From: Taudactylus pleione
Taxonomy: Eukaryota > Chordata > Amphibia > Anura > Myobatrachidae
Reading direction: 5' to 3'
Length of the DNA: 64,000 bases
Assembly: GCA_031769625.1 (NCBI GenBank)
Contig: JAUIMM010000636.1
Span: forward strand, 3,819,501 to 3,883,500
The notes below the pieces were generated by a model, which made no database searches, was not told the origin of the DNA, and saw nothing but the letters and a program-made list of their open reading frames with translations. Made by a program: the position numbers and the translations under genes. Position 1 is the first letter of the stretch. Each line of letters opens with the position of its first letter. This document shows positions 35,771 through 45,771 of the stretch, piece after piece.

Positions 35771-36492
35771 ATGGCGGATGAGGAAGGCGTGTCTGTGAGG
35801 TTACATCAGAAATGTGTGATTGAATTTTGTGTTAAATTTGGAAAAACATCGGAAATTAAACTCATGAAATGTTACGAAAAGCATACGGTGGAGAAACAAT
35901 TAGCCGTGCTGCAGTATTTCTGGGGTGAAAGCAATTCAAAGGGGGTAATACGCGAGTGACTGAAGAAGCGCATTCTAGGAGACCATCCACCACGGTTACA
36001 GATGTCAACATTGCCAAAGCTGCGGAGATATTGCAAAATAAAGGAAGGTTAACTTTACACGAACTTTCGGCTTCACATGGCATCTCATATAAACGGGTTC
36101 AGCATATTGTGACAAAGGAGCTGAAAATGCACCGCGTGTGTGCCAGGTGGGTAACCAAAAATCTCACAGAAGAGCAGATACAACGACATGTTGAATCATT
36201 TAAGAACACTGGATACCCAATTTCCTGACATCGATTGTGACGTTTGACAAATTGTGGAATCCAAACAACAGTCCAGTATATGGAAACAAACATTCCAGTG
36301 CATGGAATTCGCCTCCGCCAAAAAAATTGTGTGTGATTCCTTACGCATGTAAAGTCATACTTCTGCTGTTCTGTGATGCACATGGTTTGATCCTACAGCA
36401 CTGGGTTCCCCGTGGACAGACAATTAATGGTGACTACTATGCAAACGTCCTGAAAACACATTTGCGTGGAGCCATGAGGAAGAAAATACTAC

Positions 36493-36538
<46 letters not shown>

Positions 36539-36829
36539 AAACAGCGATTTTTGCTCCAAGACAATACCCAACCACATGTTGCTGCTGTTGCATTGGCAGC
36601 ACTGACTGAAATTAATGGGGTAGCACTGGAACACCGCCCATATAGTCTGGACTTAGCGCCCTGTGTTTTCTGGGCATTCCCAACCCTGAATAAACAACTG
36701 CGCAGAAATAAGTTCTCACTAGGTGAAGAAGTGAAAAATGCCACAGCTGCAACACTAAAAGTGATGTCACAAAACAGACTTCTGCAAGTCTTTGAAACGT
36801 TGTTGAAACGCTGCAAAAAATTACTTTTC
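35771..36829 (+). pseudogene. mariner transposase, broken
   Basis: Begins ATGGCGGATGAGGAAGG. The N-terminal helix-turn-helix part (VIEFCVKFGKTSEIKLM) is followed by a frameshift near 35955, then RPSTTVTDVNIAKAAEIL and ASHGISYKRVQHIVTKEL. A second break occurs near 36228. The catalytic core shows Asp 1 in VTFDKLW and Asp 2 in LQDNTQPHVA. At the third position of the D,D34D triad the sequence reads LAPCVFW, so the Asp is replaced by Val. A pure TA run at 36496-36536 lies in the coding region between the core and LLQDNTQPH. The family is clear from motif order; the product cannot be active. Confidence 0.92.
36496..36536. repeat. TA microsatellite inside the mariner frame
   Basis: Uninterrupted TA run of about 40 bp between the two catalytic halves of the transposase pseudogene. 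Confidence 0.95.
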
Positions 36830-36850
36830 AATCAGCCGTTGTGTGTGGGT

Positions 36851-36907
36851 ATATATATTATATATATACAATACATATATATATATTTATATATATATAT
36901 ATATATA
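36851..36907. repeat. TA microsatellite
   Basis: TA-rich run immediately after the mariner right end. Confidence 0.92.
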
Positions 36908-37260
36908 GAGTTAATGAAATGGAGCTCACAAGCTTTGTAGCAATGTATACTCGCTCTGTTGCCTTCCTCTGGTGAAAGTCTAAACACACTATAGACGAGA
37001 AGATAGGCGGCACAGTTAGGAGAAGAAATCTCTCCTTTATTGAAAATGCAACATTTAAATGGATGCAGCCGTTTTCGGGAGGAACAAAGCATAAGTGAAT
37101 GCAAAACATTTAAATACCTAAAACCCCACCCCCCTAACACCTGCAGCAATAGATGGTTAATTGTCTTCACACCTGTATATCATGAACTCGATACGAGACT
37201 AGCTAAGTAAAAACATATACTGCAAAAAAAAATACACCACAGAACAAATGTGTAAAACAA
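36908..37260 (-). mobile_element. Penelope-like terminal (pLTR-type) fragment, tentative
   Basis: Minus-strand reading shows CTCCCGAAAACGGCTGC, a possible decayed hammerhead 3' core, then AATAAAGGAG and GTGCCGCCTATCTTC. The GTGCCGCC word recurs in the snap-back elements at 57096 and 60765 (with ATTGCCGCC in that at 44321), also downstream of a GAAAC core. Proximity to the minus-strand GIY-YIG fragment across the mariner suggests the same original insertion. Weak evidence. Confidence 0.4.
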
Positions 37261-37319
37261 AAACAATAATAACACAGTAATCGCAAGTTGGGGACCCGGT
37301 TTTTAAAACTCAATGGGTC

Positions 37320-37530
37320 CCACAGGACGCGCTGGCTGAGTGTGCTGCCTGTGTGCAGCGCTGCAGCAGCCAATCACCGGCAGCTGCGTCTTCTCCACCA
37401 ATCACCGCCGGCGGATTCGCGCTGCAGCAGCCAATCACCACCGGCATCGTCTTCTCCACCAATCACAGCCGGCGAATTTTTCTCAACCTATAGCTGCCGG
37501 CAGTGTCTCCTCTCCATCTGATTTAATTGC
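37320..37530. repeat. GC-rich tandem repeat, degenerate
   Basis: Repeated units with CAGCCAATCACCGGC / CACCAATCACCGCCGGC and TCTTCTCCACCAATCAC, roughly 30-60 bp spacing. It may be the promoter-like part of an element, since CCAAT-containing words recur, but no element could be delimited. Confidence 0.7.
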
Positions 37531-37754
37531 CACCTGACACCACCCCCTCCCTCCATGCCCGCCAGTGTGTTATCCAAATGGATGGACTCTGCATTCACCG
37601 GTGAGACAGAGACAGCGGTTAGGAGGACTCGGTCCGGAGCTGCTGGGAGGACTCTCAGCATGTATAGGGGATGTGCTGCCGGGATACTGAGCTCTGACGG
37701 CCGGTGACAGAGAGGAGTCCCTGAGCTCAGGCAGGTCAGTCACTTACAGCCTAC

Positions 37755-38582
37755 GGTCATCACTGTACAGAGTCCCTCCTAACTCTGACTGTGTAGCCAT
37801 GTGCATCCCCCCTAACCCTCCCTGACTGTGTAACTGCGGCCACCTCACCCCCTAATACTGAGTTTGTAACTGTGTGCACTCACCCTCATAAACAATCCAA
37901 CTGTGTAACTGTGTGCAGCCCCCCTAATCCTGACTGTGTAACCATGTACATCCCCCCTAAACCTCCCTGACTGTGTAACTGTGGCCACTCCCCTAACACT
38001 GACTTTGTAACGTGCACACCCCCCCTAACCCTGACTGTGTAACTGGGTGCCCCCTAATCCTGACTGTAACTGGGTGCAGCCCCCTCTAATCCGGACTGAG
38101 TAAAGCAGGGTACACACTTGACAGATATATCTGCAAAACGAGTGATCTGCAAATATATCTGCAGATGATGGTTGTTCATACACACTGATCAACCACTATC
38201 TGTCATCTGGCCGTGGGTCCCCCCTCCTCGCGGCCTCTGCTGCAAGTGTACAGGCGTTCAGTAGACCACCCGTACACACAGTACGATGGACAGATATATC
38301 TGCCATCGGCTGTGCAAACGACGTAGTTCACAGACAAATCGCTGGTACACACTGGCCAATGGGCACCCGATATATTGGCCGATCAATTGACCGGCCAATA
38401 TATCCGTCAGTGTGTACCCAGCATAACTGTGTGCAGCCCAATCCTGACTGTGTAAAAGTGTTTATCCTCCCTGACTGTGTGCATTGTGCATTCCTTCCCT
38501 AGCCCTCGACTGTGTAGCTGTGTGTATTTCCCACTTACCCTGACTGTTATCTGTGTGCACCACCCACCTCACCCCAGGACTG
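37755..38582. repeat. Degenerate CTGACTGTGTAACTG minisatellite
   Basis: Irregular units around CTGACTGTGTAACTGTGTGC followed by C-rich CCCCCCTAACCCT. Interrupted by the Harbinger-like MITE at 38104-38423. Confidence 0.8.
38104..38423. mobile_element. Harbinger-like MITE with TAA duplication, copy 2
   Basis: Left end AGCAGGGTACACACTTGACA and right end ending CAGTGTGTACCCAGCA, inverted, flanked by TAA at 38101-38103 and 38424-38426. The tandem repeat around it shows the empty site, since the normal unit reads GACTGTGTAACTGTGTGCAG with a single TAA. Same family as 29841. Confidence 0.9.
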
Positions 38583-38590
38583 CCTGTCCC

Positions 38591-39113
38591 CAGGGGCAGA
38601 ACTATGGGAGACAGTGGAGGAGCCTGCCGCTGGGCTCCAGCACTGAAGGGGCACCTCCTCCATTGCCCACAATATGTTCACCCCACTTAGGGCTGTAGTA
38701 GCAGCTGAGTCTGGGGGGCAGATCTTTGGTAGAGCAACTCATCAGGTGGTTTTCGCCTCCAGCAGGAGGATTCTGAGCCTCAGGCTAATTGCACCATACA
38801 CTTTACTATCTTGAGGTGACTAATGCATACAGATGTGTCCTCATACATCTGAGTGCAGAGTGACTCGGTAGCGCCGAGCATCTTTTTTGTGCAAATTATT
38901 CCCTTCAAATGCGTCTTATTCGCACAGCAGTGATGCGAATATGACACACAAGCAGCTCCTGCTGATTAAAATGATCTGCAGAATGTTTATATTCTTTGTG
39001 CAACTGCTGGTGTATCTACTTGCAAAATGCTACGTTACAGTGTCAGCGGCTGTGACGGGGGGGCATCAAATTATAACTTGCCTCCGGGCATCTGGGATGA
39101 ACTTACGCCACTG
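38591..39113. mobile_element. Non-autonomous hAT element, 523 bp
   Basis: Flanked by CCTGTCCC at 38583-38590 and 39114-39121, an exact 8-bp duplication. Left end CAGGGGCAGAACTATGGG, right end ending GAACTTACGCCACTG; the inverted complement, CAGTGGCGTAAGTTC, is a typical hAT terminus. No transposase. Confidence 0.93.
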
Positions 39114-39121
39114 CCTGTCCC

Positions 39122-39430
39122 TAACCTCCCTCTTGCCCCCAATACTGCCCCAGCTATCTACCATAACCCCCTCTCTACCCTTAGTACTTCCTGCCCCTAA
39201 TCTCTTCCTTGCCTCCAGCACTGTTGCAACTGCTGTCTGCTCTTACCGCTCCCTATCCCCAGTTCTGCCTACCCTTACTGTCCTCTGGCTCCAGCTCTAC
39301 CCCAAGTTCTCCCTGCCTTTATCCCCAGCTCTACCCCAACTGCTGCTTGCCCTTAACCCCCTCTATCCCAACTGCTACCTGCCTCTAGCACTGTCCCAAC
39401 TGCTGCCTGCCCTCGCCCCCGATAATATAT
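39122..39430. repeat. C/T-rich degenerate repeat
   Basis: Irregular units around CCCCAGCTCTACCCCAACTG and CTGCCTGCCCTT. The 181-codon frame across this area is low-complexity and not annotated as a gene. Confidence 0.65.
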
Positions 39431-39815
39431 GATGGGACCCAAAAACAGTGGCATAGGACCCCAATTTTTTAAGTGAGGGATCCCTGGGACCAACAATTTT
39501 TTTTGCTTAGCACGATCACTGTAACATAAATATATACAACAAAGTATACAACCGATCAAGTAAAAAACAATAGAGCATGCAGAATATAAGATGTATTTAT
39601 ACAAAAAAACATATCTAACAATATATGCAAATAACCAAACAAGACTGCGCTAATTAAAAACACACTACTAGACTGTAAGATGGCAGAAATATATGCCAAC
39701 AGTCAGGGCTTCTTATATGTAAAAATGAATAATTTAATCACATTTGATATATTTGACCACACATCACATTCATTTAAAAATAACAATATAACTGATAATA
39801 TCCACGGTTATATAG

Positions 39816-40406
39816 TGTGATAGAAGCACTGGTAAAGAGGTCAATGGCTGGTACGCTTGTCCTAGGTTTTTGGTCTATGTGTTCTAAAACCCCTAGGAGA
39901 AGTCTGTTTTGTAAACAGACCAGAGTATTGGCTTTTTGAAAAGCCGGTTTGGGTCCTGGGGGTGTGGATGTGAGGAGAGGGAGGGCTCCATCCACAGGCC
40001 ACTCCAGGTTTTGGGCCTTTCAGCCTGGTAGCAGGCTCATTAGGGCTTACACCTGGAACTGGCTGATTTAAGCTGTGTTCAGTTGTAGCTGAGTGTCTCA
40101 TACCTGGGAGAGCAGGCCGTAGGTTACCTTGCTCTGAGACACTTTTGGCTGTAAACCAGAAGGTACTGTGGATGGGGATTTTGTTTAGTGTTCTGATAGT
40201 GAGGGAACTTACTGTCTAGTTAGAACCCAGACGGGTTAGGATTTTGTTTATCTTTTGTTTTATTTATGTACCTGGCACAATAAAGACTGGCTCCGGCCAG
40301 CTTGTACGAGAACCCCAGAATTGTGTCCTGTTTCTCCGGCTGCAGTGTGTGTAAAGAGGGAGTCCGTCTACCCGAGGAGGGGGACCCCTATCCTGACTGT
40401 GTCACA
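39816..40406 (+). repeat. 5' LTR of the gypsy element
   Basis: 591 bp, starting TGTGATAGAAGCACTGG and ending CTGACTGTGTCACA: short inverted TGTGA...TCACA ends. An AATAAA-type signal (CACAATAAAGACTGG) lies near 40277. Confidence 0.92.
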
Positions 40407-40595
40407 AGTGGTGGAGAATGCGGGCAATCACACACTGAAATTGCAGCAAGGAACATTTTTTGTTTAAAATTTAAAGGGACAGACACCAATTCGTCAGTGT
40501 GGATATAAAGTTGTGTCCTTTGAAGTCCATAGAGGTGGCGTCCGCAGATGCTTAGGGAAGCCAGATTCTGCTTCCAACCTACACCCCAGGACAAA

Positions 40596-40983
40596 ATGGA
40601 GGATATTGTTAAAGCCTTGCTCCAAGCTACGGCAGCTCGAACAAACTGCAGCAGGAAGCTACCAGAGCACAGCATGAATCCGCCAATGTGCAACTGTTGG
40701 CCTTGGAGACAGCCCAGAGGCAACAACAAGTCGCCATCAAGGAAACCCGCCAGGCCTTAAAAGAGGTAGTACAACACTTGGTAGCCCGGACTGGAGATGC
40801 TTCCACTGACCCTCCAACCGACACTCGCTCTATACGAGCCAGTCATTTTTTGCAGAAGATGACCCTGAGTGATGATGTGGAGGCGTATCTTATGGCCTTT
40901 GAGAGAACCGCGGAAAGGGAGAGTTGGCCCAAGGAACAGTGGGCAAGTCTTGTGGCACCCTTCCTGTCTGGAGAACCACAGGG
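40596..40983 (+). pseudogene. gypsy gag, N-terminal remnant
   Basis: ATG at 40596 ([11 protein letters not shown]), a frameshift near 40620, then a Gln/Glu/Ala-rich stretch likely to form a coiled coil ([20 protein letters not shown]). After it comes a capsid-like start ([20 protein letters not shown] ... [12 protein letters not shown]). This last part resembles the Gag capsid N-terminus of vertebrate gypsy elements, the source of domesticated SCAN domains. Homology ends abruptly at about 40983; the rest of capsid, the zinc knuckle and protease are missing. Confidence 0.82.
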
Positions 40984-41510
40984 TAGGGAAAGGAAGCGTT
41001 GTTTTAGGTGGCGCACTAATTTAAAATATAACTTTTATTATTTCATCATTAAAAATGTTTATTAAGGAACAGCGAAATATAATGACACATATGTACAAAC
41101 ATAGATTAGTGAATGGTATAAAAGATAAAGACAGTTGTGATTAAAAAAACACAAAAAAGTCTCACTACATGTTAATTATTAAATTAATAGTCAGATTAGT
41201 CTAATGTGTACTTGACAGGTATATAAATATTATCTGTGGAATTATATCAAAGGACACTGTGAATGCAATTGACTGATGAAATTCATATATGTTATTTGTA
41301 GTATTAATTTATGTCCATCATATATAATTTAGTGAACACCATCTAAATAGTTGGAGTAATAATAAAATAAAGATTCCTTGTAATTATTAATACCTGTTTC
41401 AAGATATCAAATGTGTGCCTATATGAGCAGCTGTAATGTTGATTATTCACATAGCCTGTTATATTGCTGGGGACAAATAACCACCAACATTGTTATCTTA
41501 TAAAAACCTG
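40984..41510. other. Unassigned AT-rich segment inside the gypsy element
   Basis: Replaces the expected gag 3' part and protease. Starts near GGTGGCGCACTAATTTAAAA; ends near CTTATAAAAACCTGG. No open frame, inverted ends or target duplication could be fixed. It may be an inserted fragment plus a deletion. Confidence 0.5.
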
Positions 41511-41514
41511 GAAG

Positions 41515-42975
41515 GATAGAGAAGCACTGTCAGCTGTCCGAGCCCCTCCAGTAAACCCTGGGCCCATGGTACCCGAAGTGACAGTGGCTAAAACCCTGTC
41601 AGCCAGTCAACAGCAGGAAGTTAAGGAATTTCTGATCAGAAATAGGGTGCTGTTTTCTGACCTACCAGGGAAAACCACGGTCATTAAACAAGACATAATC
41701 ACTGACCCAGGGGTTAAGGTTAACCTAAAGCCCTATAGGTTACCAGAAGCCCAAAGAGAATTCGTGTCAAAGGAAATTAAAAAAATTTTAGAGTTGGGTG
41801 TAATTGAAGAATCGCATAGTGAGTAGTCAAGTCCCATTGTGCTCATTTCAAAACCCAACGGGAGTGTGCGATACTGCAATGACTTCCGGAAATTGAACAG
41901 TGTGTCAAAGTTCGATGCCTACCCTATGCCTAGGGTGCATGAACTAATTGAAAGGCTGGGGACAGACAGATATTTAACTACTCTTGACTTAACCAAAGGG
42001 TATTGGCAAGTGGCGTTAACTGAGAACGCCAAAGAAAGGACAGCTTTTTCTGCACCAGAGGGGTTGTTTCAATACAAGATGTTGCCCTTTGGGCTACATG
42101 GCGCATCTGCTACCTTTCAAAGAATGATGGATAGGATTCTAAGGCCCCATAGTCAGTATGCTGCTGCTTATCTGGATGATGTGGTCATTCATAGTCCTGA
42201 TTAGCAGTCTCACTTGCCCAGAGTACAAGCAGTGTTGGACTCCATCTATAAGGCAGGTTTGACAGCCAACCCAAAAAAGTGTTGTCTGGGGATGGAAGAA
42301 GTAAAGTATCTTGGGTACACCATTGGTAGAGGTTTGATAAAGTCATAGCTCAATAAGATCGAGGCAATACAAAACTAGCCACGACCCCTGAATAAGAAGC
42401 AGGTGAGAGCCTTCTTAGGGATCACTGGGTATTATAGGAGGTTTATACCCAATTTTGCCACCATTGCAGTCCCACTGACTGACCTTACCAAAGGCAAACA
42501 GAAAGTCATGGTGGAATGGAGTCAAGAAGCAGAGAAGGCTTTCCAGGAGTTAAAAATAGCGTTATGTACCCAACCAGTTCTGATGACCCCTGATTTTGAC
42601 AGAGAGTTTATTGTATAAACCGATGCATCAGATGTAGGCATCGGAGCTGTCCTGTCCCAAAGCAAAGAGGGTGAAGAACACCGGATTTTCTTCTTAAGCC
42701 GGAAATTAAATGTACATGAAAGAAACTATGCTACGGTCGAGATAGAAGCATTGGCCATAAAGTGGGCATTAGAGACTCTCAGGTACTACTTGGTGGGAAG
42801 GAAGTTCAGATTGGTCACTGACCATGCTCCTCTGAAGTGGATGTCAGAAAACAAGGACAGTAATGCGAGAATAACGAGATGGTTCTTGGCATTACAAACC
42901 TTTAAATTTACGGTAGAACACAGGCCAGGAAGCCAGCTGGCCAATGCAGATGCTTTGTCATGTGTCCATTGTTTG
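41515..42975 (+). pseudogene. gypsy pol: reverse transcriptase and RNase H
   Basis: One continuous reading frame interrupted only by five stop codons (41824, 42202, 42346, 42376, 42616). Reverse-transcriptase motifs in order: the LKPYRLPEAQ entry, GSVRYCNDFRKLN, TLDLTKGYWQV, MLPFGLHGASATFQ and the active-site YLDDVV. The connection and thumb (FLGITGYYRRFIPNFA) follow, then RNase H with TDASDVGIGAVLSQ, the Glu in EIEALAIKWA, VTDHAPLKWM and the end at NADALS. The integrase that normally follows RNase H is absent; the purine tract starts about 30 bp on. Gene order PR-RT-RH places it in Ty3/gypsy (Metaviridae). Confidence 0.95.
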
Positions 42976-43022
42976 GGGGCTGCAGTTGTTCCGCCCCACA
43001 GGTCGAAACAAAGGGGGGGATA

Positions 43023-43149
43023 TGCGATAGAAGCACTGGTAAAGGTACGCTTGTCCTAGGTTTTTGGCCTATGTGTTCTAAAAAACCCCAGGAGAAGTCT
43101 GTTTTGTAAACAGACCAGAGTATCGGACCCCTATCCCGACTGTGTCACA
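43023..43149 (+). repeat. 3' LTR of the gypsy element, internally deleted
   Basis: 127 bp. The first about 100 bases match the start of the 5' LTR (GATAGAAGCACTGGTAAAG ... GTAAACAGACCAGAGTAT) and the last about 25 match its end (GGACCCCTATCCCGACTGTG). About 460 bp present in the 5' LTR are missing between these parts. Confidence 0.92.
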
Positions 43150-43600
43150 ATAGATATCTCAATAATAATGACATAATAAGGTACTTTGTAGGACCTTCTG
43201 GAGTAGATACCCATTTTTCAAAAAGGCTCTATGTGAAGGGGTGAAACATGTTAGAGGACCCCTGAATATCAGCACTCCCAAATGTGTCAAGTGCACTGGA
43301 GTACTGGAATACTTTCTGGACTTAGACAGAAAAGATACAGCAAGCCGTTATTCCAATCCCACTGGGCTGTTCTTTATTCCAGATACTCACACGTGGCTTT
43401 GTCAGCTGTTCAAGAATGGGAGACAGAGAGACTGCTGGTACAGCGTGTCCTGTCTCAGAACGCCACTCACATAACTCTGGATAAGCTAAACGGAACCATA
43501 CGTTGTAATTATACAGGATTTAGGATAAGACTTTTTAGTGTCGGACGATTGGACATATATATATAAATCAGATTGTCCATATCAACTGACCAGACGGCAT
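43150..43600. other. Sequence interrupted by the gypsy insertion, possibly Penelope-related
   Basis: Contains GGGGTGAAACATGTTAGAGG near 43220, similar to a decayed GAAACGCGTTAG-type hammerhead 3' core, but no CTGATGA partner. No gene. Confidence 0.35.
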
Positions 43601-43729
43601 TCCAACTGACTTGGTGAAGAATGTAGTCCTGATGACTTCACGCACTATGCGACACCCGTTTTTATTTATAAAAAACTGTAATTTCCATAAAAGAGCTTAC
43701 ATTCAATTGAAGCATACAATAAATGAAGA

Positions 43730-43770
43730 ACCCAATGCGTTTCGTTCCTTAACGGAACTTCATCAGGGGT
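43730..43770 (-). ncRNA. Hammerhead ribozyme motif (minimal, type I-like)
   Basis: Read on the minus strand from 43770. Helix I half ACCC is followed by the invariant CUGAUGA (43766-43760). Helix II has GUUCC paired with GGAAC and a GUUAA loop. The invariant GAAAC (43743-43739) comes next, then GCAUU and the helix I partner GGGU (43733-43730). All core bases of the hammerhead consensus are present. Helix III would be AC/GU with a two-base loop if GCA were GCG; the G-to-A change looks like CpG decay. Minimal hammerheads of this shape are known from Penelope-like elements. Downstream on the same strand is an AATAAA-like ATTTATTGTATGC region. Confidence 0.75.
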
Positions 43771-44320
43771 ACATATTCCAATCCTTAGAAACGAAGGCTA
43801 AAATTTAGCTGGCTCAGCAAGCTGCACAGTTTTTTTATAAAAAAAAACAATATATTTTTTAATCAAGAAAGTGTTTTTTGCTTACTGATAGTGGCCATTG
43901 TGGCCCTCTTTCTGGGTGTGTTTTGGTGTGAGGGTGTCATTCAGTGAAGACTACGAAGGATTTGCGTGTACTCCAAAAGAACAGTGTATCCACAATTTCT
44001 ACAAAGGATCAACAGGAGTTCACTAAGAATAGCATCTCTAAGTGAAAAAATTAATTTACATCCTACCTCTCTGTATAGGACTGATCATTTTATGACTGTT
44101 CATGTTTAGAATACCAATTGTGGTTGCTTATATAAAAAATCCTTTTAATTTGAATTATAAGTACCCTTTTTTCTCCTCTTTGCTATTGGGTTTCTATTCA
44201 CTATATCTGTCTAACAGAGATATAGGAGTAAGGTGCAGCTACTTAAATCTATTGGTGAATTTGTCTTTGTTCTATCAACTAGCGCAGAGGGGGTATATTT
44301 GTTTGTTGATATATATATAT

Positions 44321-44575
44321 AGTAGACGAATGAGGCGGCGCTAGAGGACTTAATCCAATTTAATGGCAAATTTCAAACAACGTTTCAGGGCATCAGCCCT
44401 TTTTTCAAGGTCATACACCTTGAAAAAAGGGCTGATGCCCTGAAACGTTGGTTGAAATTTTCCATTAAATTGGATTAAGTCCTCTATTGCCGCCTCATTC
44501 GTCTACTATTGTTTCCACTAAGGATGGCACAGAGGCATGTTGTACATTGGAACGAGGAGTGCCGAGCCGATGCAG
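44321..44575. mobile_element. Snap-back element A with hammerhead-like cores, in TA repeats
   Basis: Two inverted arms of about 90 bp (44321-44410 and 44417-44508) surround a short CATAC loop, followed by an unpaired 67-bp extension (TTGTTTCCACTAAGGATGG ... GCCGATGCAG). TA repeats lie at both ends. Each arm carries CTGATG-CCC-TGAAAC (44432-44446 on +; 44382-44396 on -), a hammerhead core lacking most of helix II. Arms also hold TTGCCGCCTCATTCGTC, like Penelope-derived termini elsewhere in the window. Confidence 0.7.
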
Positions 44576-44639
44576 ATATATATATATATATTTATATATC
44601 TATACACACACTGATGTACCCGTTTTTACCCTGGTAGCC

Positions 44640-45100
44640 CTTAGATATTTACTGTTTCCATTTCTGTCTCACCACTCCAATAACACATTAATCCTTCACC
44701 TCTATAGTAATGCTTCACTGCTATGGTAAGAAATTATCTTCCCTCACCTGTGTACTAACACATTCCACTCCCTCACCTCCGTAGTAACACATTATCATTG
44801 CTCACCTCTGTAGTAACACATTTCTCTCCCTTTCCCGTTTTGTAACACATTCAACATTCCCCTCCCTTACCTGTGCAGAAATACAATCCCTCCCTCACAC
44901 CTGTAGTAACACATTACCCTCACTCACACCTGTAGTAATTATTCCCCTCCCTGACCTCTGGAGTAACACATTCCCCTCCATCAACTCTGTAGTAACACAA
45001 TACCCACGCTCACCCCTGTAATAGCACATTCCCCTCTTTTGCCCACATTGTAACACAATCCCTTCCTTCACCCCATAGTAACCCCTACTTAATCGGTACA
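44640..45100. repeat. Minisatellite, about 30-35 bp units
   Basis: Repeated GTAGTAACACATTCCCCTCC / CTCACCTCTG units with variation, about 12 copies. Confidence 0.85.
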
Positions 45101-45187
45101 TACGTCATGGAGGGAATATACTTTTTCCTGTTGCTAGGGGTTTGGGCTGGGCATTGATGAGTCAGTAAGTCAGTCAGGACATCTGAT

Positions 45188-45242
45188 TTTATATATATAT
45201 ATATATATATTCATGCTTGTGTGTGTAGATATATATATATAT
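45188..45242. repeat. TA and GT microsatellites
   Basis: TA run, CTTGTGTGTGTAG, second TA run. Confidence 0.9.
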
Positions 45243-45739
45243 CAGTGGCAAATGCAGGATTTTTGAAAGGGGGGTTTCCAAATTCTTGCTTACCGAACCA
45301 ATGAAAAACCATCAGTGCCCCCACCCCTATGTAGTTCCCTTTACATATATAGGACAAAGACACAAAAAGAAAAAAAAAACACTTACCTGAATACCTGCAC
45401 TTGCCGCTGTCCGCTCCTCCATCCTCCCGACCCACTTTGCACTATGGGAGAGACGTCGTGACGTCTCTCCCATCACCCACTGTGGGAAGGCGGAGCTCAT
45501 GAGTGAGCTCCAGGCCGGCTCCGGCAGTGGATGCAGCAGCCAATGAGAGTCTGCCTGACTTTCATTGGCTGATAAAACAAAAACACTGCTGCCGGGTAGT
45601 AAGAGTGTACTACCAGTCGCTGGCGTGCTTGTTACTGTGTAGTGCGGACCGCACTCACTGTGGTCAGCACTACACTTACTGATCGGCGGACATGGAGGTT
45701 TCTGGGTACTCAGAAACCCCCCCTGAGTGTGCGTAAGTG
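45243..45739 (+). mobile_element. Non-autonomous hAT element in TA repeat
   Basis: Starts CAGTGGCAAATGCAGGATTT; the complement of the right end is CACTTACGCACACTCAGGGG. The interior (AACACTTACCTGAATACC; GCACTATGGGAGAGACGTCG; CAGCCAATGAGAGTCTGCCT) resembles parts of the hAT at 14692. Both ends match those of the copy at 16522. The target duplication cannot be read because it lies in TA repeats. Confidence 0.78.
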
Positions 45740-45771
45740 TATATATAGTATGTATGTATATATTTACGTAT

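Larger units (their letters stand above)
35603..36842 (+). mobile_element. mariner-family DNA transposon, decayed
   Basis: Left end ACGAGGGCTGATTAAAAAAT and right end TTACTTTTCAATCAGCCGTTGT are inverted copies. The length of about 1240 bp, including an internal TA run of about 40 bp, is right for mariner. The flanking TA duplication is not clear, as the right flank has mutated into or lies in a TA-rich region. It interrupts a minus-strand Penelope-like fragment. Confidence 0.85.
39816..43149 (+). mobile_element. Ty3/gypsy LTR retrotransposon, deleted and decayed
   Basis: Bounded by ATAG duplications (39812-39815 and 43150-43153). It has a 591-bp 5' LTR, a likely primer-binding site beginning TGGTGGAGAATGCGGGC just after the LTR, a gag remnant, reverse transcriptase and RNase H, a purine tract (AAAGGGGGGGA, about 43010-43020) and a 127-bp 3' LTR. 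Between the gag remnant and pol there is an unexplained AT-rich stretch (about 40984-41510) where nucleocapsid and protease would be expected, and integrase is absent after RNase H. Total 3334 bp, against about 5 kb or more for an intact element. Confidence 0.93.

Noticed and set aside
38887..39432. 181-codon frame, Leu/Pro/Ser-rich
   Set aside because: Crosses a hAT border and a C/T-rich repeat; low complexity.
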